Shown here one piece after another: positions 51,382 to 60,334 of a stretch of DNA of 64,000 bases. Made by a program: the position numbers and the translations under genes. Source of the stretch: Numidum massiliense (GTDB lineage Bacteria; Bacillota; Bacilli; Thermoactinomycetales; Novibacillaceae). The number at the start of each line of letters is the position of its first letter. Position 1 is the first letter of the stretch. The stretch is from positions 985,758 to 1,049,757 of the forward strand of contig NZ_CTDZ01000009.1 in NCBI RefSeq assembly GCF_001375555.1, read 5' to 3'. The notes under the pieces were generated by a model. The model was not told where the DNA came from, did not search any database, and saw only the letters and a program-made list of their open reading frames with translations.

Positions 51382-53673
51382 ATGAGGCGTCCTACGAAAG
51401 AAGCCCGCTTGCGTTCACTACTTATCGGGTTGGTTCTCACCGTCTTATTGACCGTCATCGTCCTGCGCCTATTTTGGATCCAAGGGGTAAAAGCCGAGGA
51501 ATACACGAAACGGGCGAAACAGATGTGGGAACGAGAAGAAGTGTTAAAACCGAAGCGCGGCAACATATTAGACCGCAACAACAAATTGCTGGCAATGGAC
51601 GGCCCAGCTTTTACGATCGCGGTTTATTTGCCGACATTTCGCCAAGGGGCGGTGACACCAAAACAGGCGGCGGAAAAGTTGGCTCCACTTTTAAAAATGG
51701 AAAAAAAAGATCTCGTTAAGCGGCTGTCACAAAAAGACGTCGAACAAGTTGAACTAAAAACGTCCGGTTATAGTTATAAAATAACCGAAGAAGTGAAAGA
51801 CAAAGTGATCGCTTTAAATATTCCGGGCGTACACGCAATTCCGACGACGAAACGGCTGTATTTAGACGGCACGCTAGCCGCCCACGTGCTCGGGTTTTTA
51901 AACAACGAAAGTAACCCGATCAAAGGTGTGGAGGCGACGTTCAACGATGAACTTCACGGGAAATCGGGGGAACTCCATTTCAGCCAAGACGGCGGTGGGA
52001 CTGCTGTGCCGAACCGCGATAAATTGTTTAAACCGCCCAAACCGGGTAAAGATATCGTGTTAACGATCGATTGGCGCTTGCAGAAAGTCATCGAGAACGT
52101 GCTGGATCAAGCAGTGAAGACGCAAACGTTCAAAGGTGCTACCGCCATCATCATGAACCCGAAGAACGGAGATATTTTGGCACTGGCCAATCGACCGACC
52201 TTCGACCCAAACGCTTTTTACGACGCGACCGAAAAACAACTGACGAACTTTGCGACAGAAAGTGCGTTTGAACCGGGTTCGACATTCAAGACGCTGATGC
52301 TCGCAGCGGCGATCGAGGAAGGGAAGTTTCATCCGGATGAACGCTTTAAGTCGGGCAAGATCAAAGTCTCTGACCAGATGTTATACGACTGGGACCGAAA
52401 CGGTTGGGGAACGATCAGTTACGCTGAGGGCGTCCAGTTGTCCAGTAACGTTTTATTTGTGAAGCTAGAGCAACAGTTAGGCAAAGAAATGGATCGCTAC
52501 ATCGAACGCTTCGGTTTCGGCAAGTACGGGAAAGCGGTCGAAGGCACCCCGACAGGGATTGAACTGCCGGAAGCAAAAGGTTTGCTCCCTAACCCGGACA
52601 AATTAGGCGATATTGAACGCGCGACGACCTCTTACGGACACGGCTTTGCGGTGACGCCCATCCAACTCATAACGGCTACCTCGGCGGCAATCAATGGAGG
52701 CACGCTCTATCGGCCACAGTTAATTAAAGAAGTACGCGATGCAGAGACAGGGGAAGTCGTGGAAAAACGGGAACCGTCCGTTACGCGCAAGCACGTCATC
52801 TCCGAAGAAACGTCGCGGCAAGTGCGCGATCTATTGCACAGTGTCGTCGCCGGTAAGAAAGGGACGGGACGCGCGGCGCAAGTACCGGGGTACAGCATCG
52901 GCGGTAAAACCGGAACGGCAACGAAGTACGACTCACCATACTCATACGTTTCTTTCGTCGGCTTCGCTCCCGTCGACGACCCGGAAGTCGTCCTTTTACT
53001 CGCCGTCGATGAGCCAGTAAGTCGAGATGCGACAGGCGGGCAGTCCGTAGCGCCGATGGCTGGTGACATGCTCGCGCAAATTTTGCCACTCTTACATGTG
53101 GAGAAAAATGAGAAAAGCGATCCGGAGGAAGAACGTGATGCTACCAAAATAAACGAAACTGAACAGATGCGTATCACGTTGCCGAATCTCGTCGATGCCT
53201 CGGCTGTTACAGCTGAGCGAACGTTAGCCGATCAATCGCTCCACACTGTCGTCCTCGGTGCAGGTGAACGGGTCATCGACCAACTGCCGCAACCGGGGAA
53301 AGTCGACGCGGAGCAAACGGTATACTTGTTAACAGAAAAGGCGTCCGCCGTGCCGATGCCCGATTTACGCTCGTTGTCGATGCGAGAAGCATGGGCGTTG
53401 TGTGACATGCTCGGGCTCGATGTCCAGCTCGAAGGGGAAGGGTATGTGTACGCACAAAGTATCGCACCGGGTGAGCGTCTATTCGATGTGAAGGAAGTCA
53501 AACTGGTGCTAAAGCCAGGTAAAGCGCCAGACAGAAGAAAAAAGACACCTAATGAAGCCACTCAAGATCGCACGGCACAAGGCGAGGAGGAGAACGAAGC
53601 TGATGCGGCTGGCGATCCGGCGACTCAGTCGACCGATGGGAGCGGGGCCGAATCTAATGGAGCCGATCACTGA
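51382..53673 (+). CDS. pbpB: Penicillin-binding protein 2B-type division transpeptidase with PASTA domains
   Basis: 763 residues. N-terminal membrane anchor (about 10-33), PBP dimerisation domain (RGNILDRNNKLLA), then the transpeptidase with STFK (EPGSTFKTL), SSN (LSSNVLFVK) and KTG (GGKTGTATKY). Two PASTA repeats follow (about 592-710) and then an acidic, Gly/Asp/Glu-rich tail (ATQDRTAQGEEENEADAAGDP...). It cross-links septal peptidoglycan. The ATG lies 33 bp after ftsL. Confidence 0.93.
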   Translation: MRRPTKEARLRSLLIGLVLTVLLTVIVLRLFWIQGVKAEEYTKRAKQMWEREEVLKPKRGNILDRNNKLLAMDGPAFTIAVYLPTFRQGAVTPKQAAEKLAPLLKMEKKDLVKRLSQKDVEQVELKTSGYSYKITEEVKDKVIALNIPGVHAIPTTKRLYLDGTLAAHVLGFLNNESNPIKGVEATFNDELHGKSGELHFSQDGGGTAVPNRDKLFKPPKPGKDIVLTIDWRLQKVIENVLDQAVKTQTFKGATAIIMNPKNGDILALANRPTFDPNAFYDATEKQLTNFATESAFEPGSTFKTLMLAAAIEEGKFHPDERFKSGKIKVSDQMLYDWDRNGWGTISYAEGVQLSSNVLFVKLEQQLGKEMDRYIERFGFGKYGKAVEGTPTGIELPEAKGLLPNPDKLGDIERATTSYGHGFAVTPIQLITATSAAINGGTLYRPQLIKEVRDAETGEVVEKREPSVTRKHVISEETSRQVRDLLHSVVAGKKGTGRAAQVPGYSIGGKTGTATKYDSPYSYVSFVGFAPVDDPEVVLLLAVDEPVSRDATGGQSVAPMAGDMLAQILPLLHVEKNEKSDPEEERDATKINETEQMRITLPNLVDASAVTAERTLADQSLHTVVLGAGERVIDQLPQPGKVDAEQTVYLLTEKASAVPMPDLRSLSMREAWALCDMLGLDVQLEGEGYVYAQSIAPGERLFDVKEVKLVLKPGKAPDRRKKTPNEATQDRTAQGEEENEADAAGDPATQSTDGSGAESNGADH

Positions 53674-54023
53674 GCAGACGAAGAAGACAATTAACATAGC
53701 AGCCCGCCCCTAGCAAGTAGCCAACTGCAACGTGTCCCGCTCCGCGAAGAAGCGCGGACGCGTTGCCCGCCTTTCGTGCGACGAAACCGCGAGATGACAC
53801 CGGGTGCGGCTAGACGTTGCCAGCAGTGCACTGAGGCGGCCACCTGAGTGAGAGCTACGCATGTTGTGGCCGTCCCGCGCTACCGCCTTGCTCTACCGCG
53901 TTGCGCGGCCGCCTTGCTCTACCGTGTTGCACGGCCGCTTTGTTCTAATAGGCGGACAAGGTGAATAGGGTGTTTGTAAGAAGGAACACCTTATTTTAGC
54001 TGGTAGCTAGGGGGAGAACGAGC
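53674..54023 (+). other. 350-bp structured, GC-rich intergenic region between pbpB and spoVD
   Basis: No coding frame is convincing. It contains several hairpins: TCCGCG/CGCGGA (53741-53758), CGGCCAC/GTGGCCG (53837-53843 with 53866-53872), two tandem hairpins in the 26-bp repeats, and AGGGTGTT/AACACCTT (53967-53974 with 53985-53992) near the spoVD start. Possibly a processing or attenuation region, or the site of a sporulation promoter for spoVD. Confidence 0.55.
53883..53946 (+). repeat. 26-bp tandem repeats forming covarying hairpins
   Basis: Two full units (53883-53908 and 53909-53934) and a partial third (53935-53946). Each full unit holds a hairpin: CCGCG-TTG-CGCGG at 53896-53908 and CCGTG-TTG-CACGG at 53922-53934. 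The C-to-T change in one arm is matched by G-to-A in the other, so the pairing is kept. Confidence 0.75.
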
Positions 54024-55946
54024 ATGCGATTTTCTACCGTAACTGTTAGGAAACGCATTTTTTTTACGTTTTGTGTGGCGGTGTTATTTTTCGCCGCCCT
54101 GGTCGGTCGTCTCGCTTATGTGCAACTCGTACAAGGCGAGTGGCTGGCGGAGCAAGCGGACGATTTGTGGTCGCGCAACATTCCGTTCGAAGGGAAGCGC
54201 GGGGAAATTCTCGATCGGCACGGCAAACGGTTGGCGTATAACATTTCTGCCCCTTCCGTTATGGCTGTCCCGAGTCAAGTGAAAGACCCGAAGCAGACAG
54301 CGGAAACACTCGCAACTGTTTTACAGGCCGATGCAAAAAAAATATATAAACAGTTGACTAAAAAAGAGTACATCGTTCGCATCACACCAGAAGGGCGTAA
54401 AATATCGGAAAAGCTTGCGCGCGAGATTTACACGCGCGATTTGCCTGGCGTGTACATTGCTGAAGACAGTAAGCGGCACTATCCGAAAGGGGCGTTCGCG
54501 GCGCACGTGCTCGGTTTTACCGGCATCGACAACCAAGGGCTTAGCGGCTTAGAAAGTGTGTACGACAAAAAAATGCGCGGGACGCGCGGTCACGTGTCGT
54601 TTGAAGCGAAGGCGAGCGGGGAGAAAATACCTGGTGGCATCGAGCGCTTTACCCCGCCAAAGGACGGGTTAACGCTGAAGACGACGATCGACGCCGAGTT
54701 GCAAGCAATTATGGAGCGCGAATTGGATCAGGCACAGGCACAATTCCAACCGGAAGGCATCATCGCGATCGCTATGGATCCGAAGACAGGTGAAGTACTG
54801 GCGATGGCGAGCCGCCCGACGTACAATCCGGAAAAGTTTCGCGATTACGACCCAGACATTTACAATCGAAACACGCCGATTTGGCGTACGTATGAACCCG
54901 GTTCGACGTTTAAAATAATTACTCTGGCTGCGGCGCTGGAAGAAAAAGCGATCTCGCTTGACGACCACTTTCACGACCCTGGGTATATCGAAGTGAGCGG
55001 TGTGCATTTGCACTGCTGGCGGCGCGGTGGGCACGGGTCAGAGACAATGCTCGAGGTCGTGCAAAATTCGTGTAACCCCGGGTTCGTGAAAATGGGGCAA
55101 GTACTCGGCGAGGAGAAGCTGTTCAAGTACATTCGCGCCTTCGGGTTTGGCGACAAGACGGGGATTGACTTACCGGGAGAGGCGACTGGCATTCTGTTTA
55201 AACCGGAACAAGTCGGCCCGGTAGAATTAGGCACGACATCTTTCGGGCAAGGTGTGTCGGTGACACCGCTACAACAAGTCGCCGCCGTCTCCTCTGCCGT
55301 AAACGGCGGTAAAAAGGTGCAACCGCACGTGGCCAAAGAATGGGTTCATCCGGAGACGGGGAAAACGGTTGAACGCGTGCAATTAGCGCAGAAAAAACGC
55401 GTCATTTCCGAAGAGACGTCAGCGAAAGTGCGCCACGCGCTAGAAAGTGTCGTCGCGCAAGGGACAGGGCGGCGTGCCTTTATCGACGGATACCGCATGG
55501 GCGGCAAGACGGGAACAGCGCAAAAAGTTGGGCCAAACGGACGCTACTTAGAAAACAACCACATCGTGTCATTCGTCGGGTTCGCGCCAGCCGACGACCC
55601 AGAGCTCGTCGTCTACGTCGCGGTCGACAACCCGCAAGGCGTACAGTTCGGCGGGGTCGTGTCCGCGCCGATCGTCAAGCGCATCATGGCCGATAGCTTA
55701 CGTAGCTTAGGCGTAAAACCGCGCAAAGACCAATTGGAGCCGGAAGTGCTTTATCCGGAGCAGCCGTTAGTGGAAGTGCCAAACTTAGTGAACTTAAAAC
55801 CGAGCGAACTGCAAACTAGCCTGTACAGTTTCCAACTGCACGCGGTCGGGAAGGGCAACCGCGTCGTAGAACAGTCGCCTGCTCCCGGTACGCGGGTGAA
55901 ACAAGGTGCGACAATCCGCGTTTACTTAGGTGAGGAAACGCCGTGA
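54024..55946 (+). CDS. spoVD: Stage V sporulation protein D (spore-cortex transpeptidase)
   Basis: 640 residues. N-terminal anchor (about 11-33), dimerisation domain (RGEILDRHGKRLAY), transpeptidase with STFK (EPGSTFKIIT), SCN (VQNSCNPGFVKMG) and KTG (GGKTGTAQK), and a single C-terminal PASTA domain (about 582-638). SpoVD cross-links cortex peptidoglycan in the mother cell with SpoVE. The ATG has GGGGGAG at seven bases. It is separated from pbpB by a 350-bp structured gap, so separate control is likely. Confidence 0.93.
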   Translation: MRFSTVTVRKRIFFTFCVAVLFFAALVGRLAYVQLVQGEWLAEQADDLWSRNIPFEGKRGEILDRHGKRLAYNISAPSVMAVPSQVKDPKQTAETLATVLQADAKKIYKQLTKKEYIVRITPEGRKISEKLAREIYTRDLPGVYIAEDSKRHYPKGAFAAHVLGFTGIDNQGLSGLESVYDKKMRGTRGHVSFEAKASGEKIPGGIERFTPPKDGLTLKTTIDAELQAIMERELDQAQAQFQPEGIIAIAMDPKTGEVLAMASRPTYNPEKFRDYDPDIYNRNTPIWRTYEPGSTFKIITLAAALEEKAISLDDHFHDPGYIEVSGVHLHCWRRGGHGSETMLEVVQNSCNPGFVKMGQVLGEEKLFKYIRAFGFGDKTGIDLPGEATGILFKPEQVGPVELGTTSFGQGVSVTPLQQVAAVSSAVNGGKKVQPHVAKEWVHPETGKTVERVQLAQKKRVISEETSAKVRHALESVVAQGTGRRAFIDGYRMGGKTGTAQKVGPNGRYLENNHIVSFVGFAPADDPELVVYVAVDNPQGVQFGGVVSAPIVKRIMADSLRSLGVKPRKDQLEPEVLYPEQPLVEVPNLVNLKPSELQTSLYSFQLHAVGKGNRVVEQSPAPGTRVKQGATIRVYLGEETP

Positions 55947-55976
55947 CGGTCGTACTATTTTTGCAAAAGATTGTAT

Positions 55977-55990
55977 AAGACGCGCGTCTT
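55977..55990. promoter_or_regulatory. Perfect 14-bp palindrome upstream of murE
   Basis: AAGACGCGCGTCTT lies between spoVD and murE. It is followed by TAAAAT (about 56001-56006), a possible -10 without a clear -35. It could be an operator. Confidence 0.35.
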
Positions 55991-56022
55991 TAAGATGTGG
56001 TAAAATAAGAGAGGTTTACGTG

Positions 56023-56050
56023 TGCCAGGGAAACCTGGCATTTCGATTTT
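56023..56050 (+). terminator. Hairpin with GAAA loop between spoVD and murE
   Basis: Stem TGCCAGG/CCTGGCA (56023-56029 with 56034-56040) closed by a GAAA tetraloop and followed by TTTCGATTTT. The T tract is broken, so it may be a weak terminator or attenuator in the dcw transcript. Confidence 0.5.
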
Positions 56051-56185
56051 GACTGTGTGTTGCACGCCGAGTCGCTGGAAATAATGCGGGCTAAAGCTGC
56101 ATAAAAAAGCTAGTGCCATACAACAATGGTTCTAGTGCCCATACAACAACGGTTTTTGTTTATTTTTCTTAGGGGGAGATGTTTG

Positions 56186-57685
56186 GTGCGACTGTCTGAC
56201 ATCAGCGAATGGCTTGTCCCCGTGCACGTAGTGGGCGAGCAAGATATAAAAATAGAAAACATCGCGTGTGATTCGCGGAAAGTGTCTGCCGGCGACTTGT
56301 TCATTTGTTTGCGCGGTTTTACGGTCGACGGGCACGATTTTGCCGCACAAGCGGTGGCACAAGGGGCGGTGGCGCTCGTCGTCGAAGAGAAACTAGCCGT
56401 AGACGTGCCGCAACTTGTCGTTCCAGATACGCGACGAGCGATGGCTGTCATTAGCAGCCGCTTTTTCGATTTTCCAAGCAATAAATTTAAGCTCATTGGC
56501 GTAACAGGAACGAACGGAAAGACAACAACCACTCACCTTATTTATCATATAATGACAGCGTGGGGAAAAAAGGCGGGGTTAATTGGCACAATTAACCGAC
56601 GCATCGGCGATCAAGTCGTAGAAATGAAAAACACGACACCGGAAGCACTCGATTTGCAACGTTATTTGCACGACATGCACAGAGAGGGCGCTGATTACGT
56701 GGCGATGGAAGTTTCTTCGCACGCGCTCGATCTCGGTCGCGTGCGCGGGTGCCAGTTTCGTACCGCTGTCTTTACAAACTTGACCCAGGATCACCTCGAC
56801 TACCACGAGACGATGGAAAACTACCTAGCGGCAAAAGAGCTTTTGTTTACTCAGTTAGGGAACACTTACAGCTGTAAGCAGGCAGCGTACGCTGTGTTAA
56901 ACGCCGACGATGCGGCGAGCGATTATTTGTTGAAGCGGACAGCGGCGCAAGTTGTTACATACGGGATTGACCAAGCGGCTGACGTGCGGGCGACGAACAT
57001 TCGCTTTAGCGGACAAGGTGTTTCTTTTGATGTGGAGACATTCCGCGGTAACGGGCACCTCGACCTGCAGTTGACAGGCAAGTTCAGTGTGTACAACGCA
57101 CTCGCTGCCCTTGCGACCTGCTTGCTGGAAGGTGTACCGTTCACTGTTATTAAGGACAGTCTCGAACAGGTCGCGGGTGTCGACGGACGGTTTGAACGCG
57201 TCAACGCGGGGCAACCGTTCACCGTGCTCGTCGATTATGCCCACACACCGGACAGTTTAGAAAATGTGCTGAAGACGGTGCAAGAATTTGTGAGCGGACG
57301 CGTTTACTGTGTCGTCGGCTGCGGCGGCGACCGCGACCGTGCAAAACGCCCGCTCATGGCACAAATCGCTGTGCAGCACAGTGACGTTGCCGTGTTGACG
57401 TCCGACAATCCGCGCACGGAAGATCCGGAGCGCATTTTGCAAGATATGGTGGATGGCGTCAGCGGCGTCGACCGTGCACGCTTCACGGAAATTATCGATC
57501 GGCGCGAGGCTATTCAATTTGCGATTGACGCTGCGGAGCCGGGCGACGTCGTGCTAATCGCTGGTAAAGGGCACGAAACGTATCAAGAAATTAACGGCAA
57601 ACGGTACGATTTTGACGACCGTTCGGTGGCGCGCGCGGCAATTGCGGCGAACGGGTTCGCAAAGGAAAGAGAGAGGATTGAGTAG
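56186..57685 (+). CDS. murE: UDP-MurNAc-L-Ala-D-Glu:meso-2,6-diaminopimelate ligase
   Basis: 499 residues. ATP site GTNGKTTTTHLIYH; the DNPRTEDP motif marks the meso-diaminopimelate-adding type (lysine enzymes differ there). Also KNTTPEALDLQRYL, EVSSHALDLGRVRG, HLDYHETMENYLAAK, DYAHTPDSL and IAGKGHETYQ. It adds the third residue of the stem peptide. The GTG at 56186 is seven bases after GGGGGAG; a start at 56126 is unlikely. Confidence 0.95.
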   Translation: MRLSDISEWLVPVHVVGEQDIKIENIACDSRKVSAGDLFICLRGFTVDGHDFAAQAVAQGAVALVVEEKLAVDVPQLVVPDTRRAMAVISSRFFDFPSNKFKLIGVTGTNGKTTTTHLIYHIMTAWGKKAGLIGTINRRIGDQVVEMKNTTPEALDLQRYLHDMHREGADYVAMEVSSHALDLGRVRGCQFRTAVFTNLTQDHLDYHETMENYLAAKELLFTQLGNTYSCKQAAYAVLNADDAASDYLLKRTAAQVVTYGIDQAADVRATNIRFSGQGVSFDVETFRGNGHLDLQLTGKFSVYNALAALATCLLEGVPFTVIKDSLEQVAGVDGRFERVNAGQPFTVLVDYAHTPDSLENVLKTVQEFVSGRVYCVVGCGGDRDRAKRPLMAQIAVQHSDVAVLTSDNPRTEDPERILQDMVDGVSGVDRARFTEIIDRREAIQFAIDAAEPGDVVLIAGKGHETYQEINGKRYDFDDRSVARAAIAANGFAKERERIE

Positions 57686-57689
57686 ACAG

Positions 57690-59351
57690 ATGCGGACGAC
57701 TTTTGATCAAGTAGTGACATGGCTAGGTGAGGAAGTAACGGACGTACGCGGGGTAGGCACTTACAGTGGCGGGGGAGATAGTCACAATAACGAAGCGGGC
57801 ATTAGCGATCGCACGGGGGGCACTTACGGTAGCGAAGGGGGCGCCAACGGTGCTACGGACGCTACGGACGCTACGGGCGCTAACGGCAGAGAGGTGACCA
57901 TTGACGGCGTCTCGACCGATACGCGCACACTCGCCCCGGGGAACTTGTACATTCCGATCGTCGGGGAACGGTTCGACGGACACGCCTTTATCGAGCAAGC
58001 GGTACAGGCGGGAGCGGCAGCGGTCGTCTGTCAGTCCGACCACACCGCAGTTGACGTGCCGCTCGGATGTCCAGTCGTTTACGTCGGCGACACACTCCGC
58101 GCCTTGCAGAAGCTCGCTCACGCGTATCGGCGTCATACCGACGCGCGTATCGTGGCCGTTACCGGTTCGAACGGGAAGACGACGACGAAAGATTTACTCG
58201 CCGCCGTCTTACGTACGACGTTTAACGTACATAAGACAGCGGGCAACTTAAACAACCACATCGGGTTGCCCCTCACAATACTTGCGATGCCGGAGGAGAC
58301 AGACGTCGCTGTGTTAGAGATGGGGATGAATCACCCGGGCGAAATCTCCTTGCTCTCGCGACTGGCGGAACCCGACATCGCCGTCATTACGAATATCGGC
58401 GATGCCCACATCGAGTTTTTGGGCGAGCGGCGGGGGATTGCGCGCGCGAAGTTAGAAATCGTGGATGGGTTGGCGGCTGGTGGCGTACTCTTTATTAACG
58501 GCGATGACGACTTGTTGCCGGAAGAGACGGCGGAGCTCAAGAACCCTGTCTATAAAGTCGGTCTAGAAGAGCAGTCGAAGGTGTCAGCTTCCGAGACAGA
58601 GGAGACAGAGGAGACGGTGGAGTCCGACGCGGGGACAGCTTATGGAGAAGCTCCTATAACGAATGAGAGGAGACGTTTTGGCGCAGGTACCCAAAAACAG
58701 GGCGGCGGTTTCGCATGGACGGCGCGAGAGCTGGAGACGTTAGGTACGCGTGGGACGCGCTTCACGACGAGTGACGGCTGTCACTATGAGCTGCCGCTAC
58801 TCGGCGCGCACAACGTGCGTAACGCGTTACTCGCCTTAGCCGTCGGACGCTATATGGGCGTGACGCGCGAGGCGCTGCAGGAAGGGCTCAGGACGGCGAG
58901 CACTAGCGGCGGGAGGCTGCAGTTAGTGGAAAGTACGAGTGGCATGTGGGTCATCGACGATTCGTATAACGCGAATCCGACCGCCGTGCGGGCGGCGATC
59001 GACACGTTAGTCGGCCTGCCGGGGAAAGAGGAAAAATGGGCGTTACTCGGCGATATATTTGAACTCGGGGCACACGAAGAAGCGTTGCACCGCGAACTTG
59101 GCGCCTACGCGTGTGACAGAGGCGTGGATCGCCTGTTTACCGTCGGTATGCGCGGTCGCTGGATTTACGATGCGGCGAAAGAGGCAAAGGGAGATTCGAC
59201 GATGATTGCGCATTTTGATACAGTAGACGAAGCGATCCACGCGATCAGCGAGTTACAAAGTGCGCGTGCTGCGTTGCTCGTGAAAGCGTCGCGCGGTATG
59301 GCACTCGAACGAGTCGTGAAGCAGCTGTGCAATCCGGCTACATCGCGATAG
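57690..59351 (+). CDS. murF: UDP-MurNAc-tripeptide:D-Ala-D-Ala ligase with two insertions
   Basis: 553 residues against about 450 for typical MurF. The core is normal: TIDGVSTDTRTLAPGNLYIPI, ATP site VTGSNGKTTTKDLL, EMGMNHPGEISLLS, NIGDAHIEFLG, DDSYNANPTAVRAAID and LLGDIFELG. Two low-complexity insertions account for the excess. The first, about residues 20-66, is Gly/Thr/Asp-rich and coded partly by 9-bp repeats near 57851-57880. The second, about 295-340, is Glu/Thr-rich. Both lie in loops. It adds D-Ala-D-Ala to the UDP-muramyl tripeptide. The ATG at 57690 starts just after the murE stop; a TTG at 57678 is possible. Confidence 0.92.
   Translation: MRTTFDQVVTWLGEEVTDVRGVGTYSGGGDSHNNEAGISDRTGGTYGSEGGANGATDATDATGANGREVTIDGVSTDTRTLAPGNLYIPIVGERFDGHAFIEQAVQAGAAAVVCQSDHTAVDVPLGCPVVYVGDTLRALQKLAHAYRRHTDARIVAVTGSNGKTTTKDLLAAVLRTTFNVHKTAGNLNNHIGLPLTILAMPEETDVAVLEMGMNHPGEISLLSRLAEPDIAVITNIGDAHIEFLGERRGIARAKLEIVDGLAAGGVLFINGDDDLLPEETAELKNPVYKVGLEEQSKVSASETEETEETVESDAGTAYGEAPITNERRRFGAGTQKQGGGFAWTARELETLGTRGTRFTTSDGCHYELPLLGAHNVRNALLALAVGRYMGVTREALQEGLRTASTSGGRLQLVESTSGMWVIDDSYNANPTAVRAAIDTLVGLPGKEEKWALLGDIFELGAHEEALHRELGAYACDRGVDRLFTVGMRGRWIYDAAKEAKGDSTMIAHFDTVDEAIHAISELQSARAALLVKASRGMALERVVKQLCNPATSR
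57851..57880 (+). repeat. 9-bp coding repeats in murF
   Basis: GCTACGGAC-type units occur three times in a row, coding Ala-Thr-Asp repeats, inside the N-terminal insertion of MurF. They are likely to vary in number by slippage in units of three codons. Confidence 0.7.
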
Positions 59352-59368
59352 AAAGGGGGAGTTTTTGT

Positions 59369-60334
59369 ATGGAAATTAGAGAAATTGTTATTCCGATTAT
59401 CGTTGCTTTTTTAATGACCGTCATTATTGCGCCGTTGTTCATTCCCGTCTTGAAGCGAATGAAATTTGGGCAAGAAATTCGCGAAGAAGGTCCGAAAGCG
59501 CACTACAAAAAAGCGGGTACGCCGACGATGGGCGGCATCATTTTTTTGTTGTCTTTAACGCTAGTCAGTGTGACGTTCGCCCCGCGCAATGTGGAACTGT
59601 TTATGCTTCTGTTTGCAACGCTCGGCTACGGCTTGCTCGGTTTTTTGGACGATTTTATTAAAGTAGCCTACAAGCGGAACCTCGGGCTGACTGCGAAACA
59701 AAAACTGTTTGGGCAACTCGTCATCGCTGGCGTGTTGTACTGGGTACTCGTCCAAAGCGGTCTGTCGACGACGCTCCACGTGCCCGGCACGAATTGGTCT
59801 GTCGACCTCGGATGGCTCTACTTGCCGTTCCTCATTCTCATTATGTTAGCTTCGACGAATGCCACTAACTTGACCGACGGAATCGACGGCTTACTGTCGG
59901 GGACCGCATCGATCGCCTTCGGCGCTTTTGCGCTTATCGGGCTGTACTACAGCAACTATACGGTCACGCTGTTCTCGGTCGCAGTGATCGGCGCCCTGCT
60001 CGGTTTTCTCGTCTTTAACGCGCATCCGGCGCGCGTCTTTATGGGTGACACCGGCTCGCTCGCCCTCGGCGGCGGCTTGGCCATGGCGGCCGTACTCACG
60101 AAGACGGAGCTAGCGCTCGTCGTCATAGGCGGCGTGTTCGTGATCGAGACACTATCCGTTATGCTGCAGGTGCTGTCGTTCAAACTGCGCGGTAAACGCA
60201 TTTTCCGCATGAGCCCGATTCATCACCACTTTGAGCTCGTCGGGTGGTCAGAATGGCGCGTCGTAACGACGTTCTGGTCGATCGGATTCCTATTTGCCGC
60301 GCTCGGCTTGCTGTGGATTGGGGTGAGAATGTAA
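59369..60334 (+). CDS. mraY: Phospho-N-acetylmuramoyl-pentapeptide-transferase
   Basis: 321 residues with ten membrane helices. Motifs: GPKAHYKKAGTPTMGG, FLDDFIKV, NATNLTDGIDGLLSG, FNAHPARVFMGDTGSLALGG and the late MSPIHHHFELVGW. It transfers phospho-MurNAc-pentapeptide to undecaprenyl phosphate, forming lipid I. The ATG has AAAGGGGGAG upstream. The stop overlaps murD by one base. Confidence 0.96.
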   Translation: MEIREIVIPIIVAFLMTVIIAPLFIPVLKRMKFGQEIREEGPKAHYKKAGTPTMGGIIFLLSLTLVSVTFAPRNVELFMLLFATLGYGLLGFLDDFIKVAYKRNLGLTAKQKLFGQLVIAGVLYWVLVQSGLSTTLHVPGTNWSVDLGWLYLPFLILIMLASTNATNLTDGIDGLLSGTASIAFGAFALIGLYYSNYTVTLFSVAVIGALLGFLVFNAHPARVFMGDTGSLALGGGLAMAAVLTKTELALVVIGGVFVIETLSVMLQVLSFKLRGKRIFRMSPIHHHFELVGWSEWRVVTTFWSIGFLFAALGLLWIGVRM

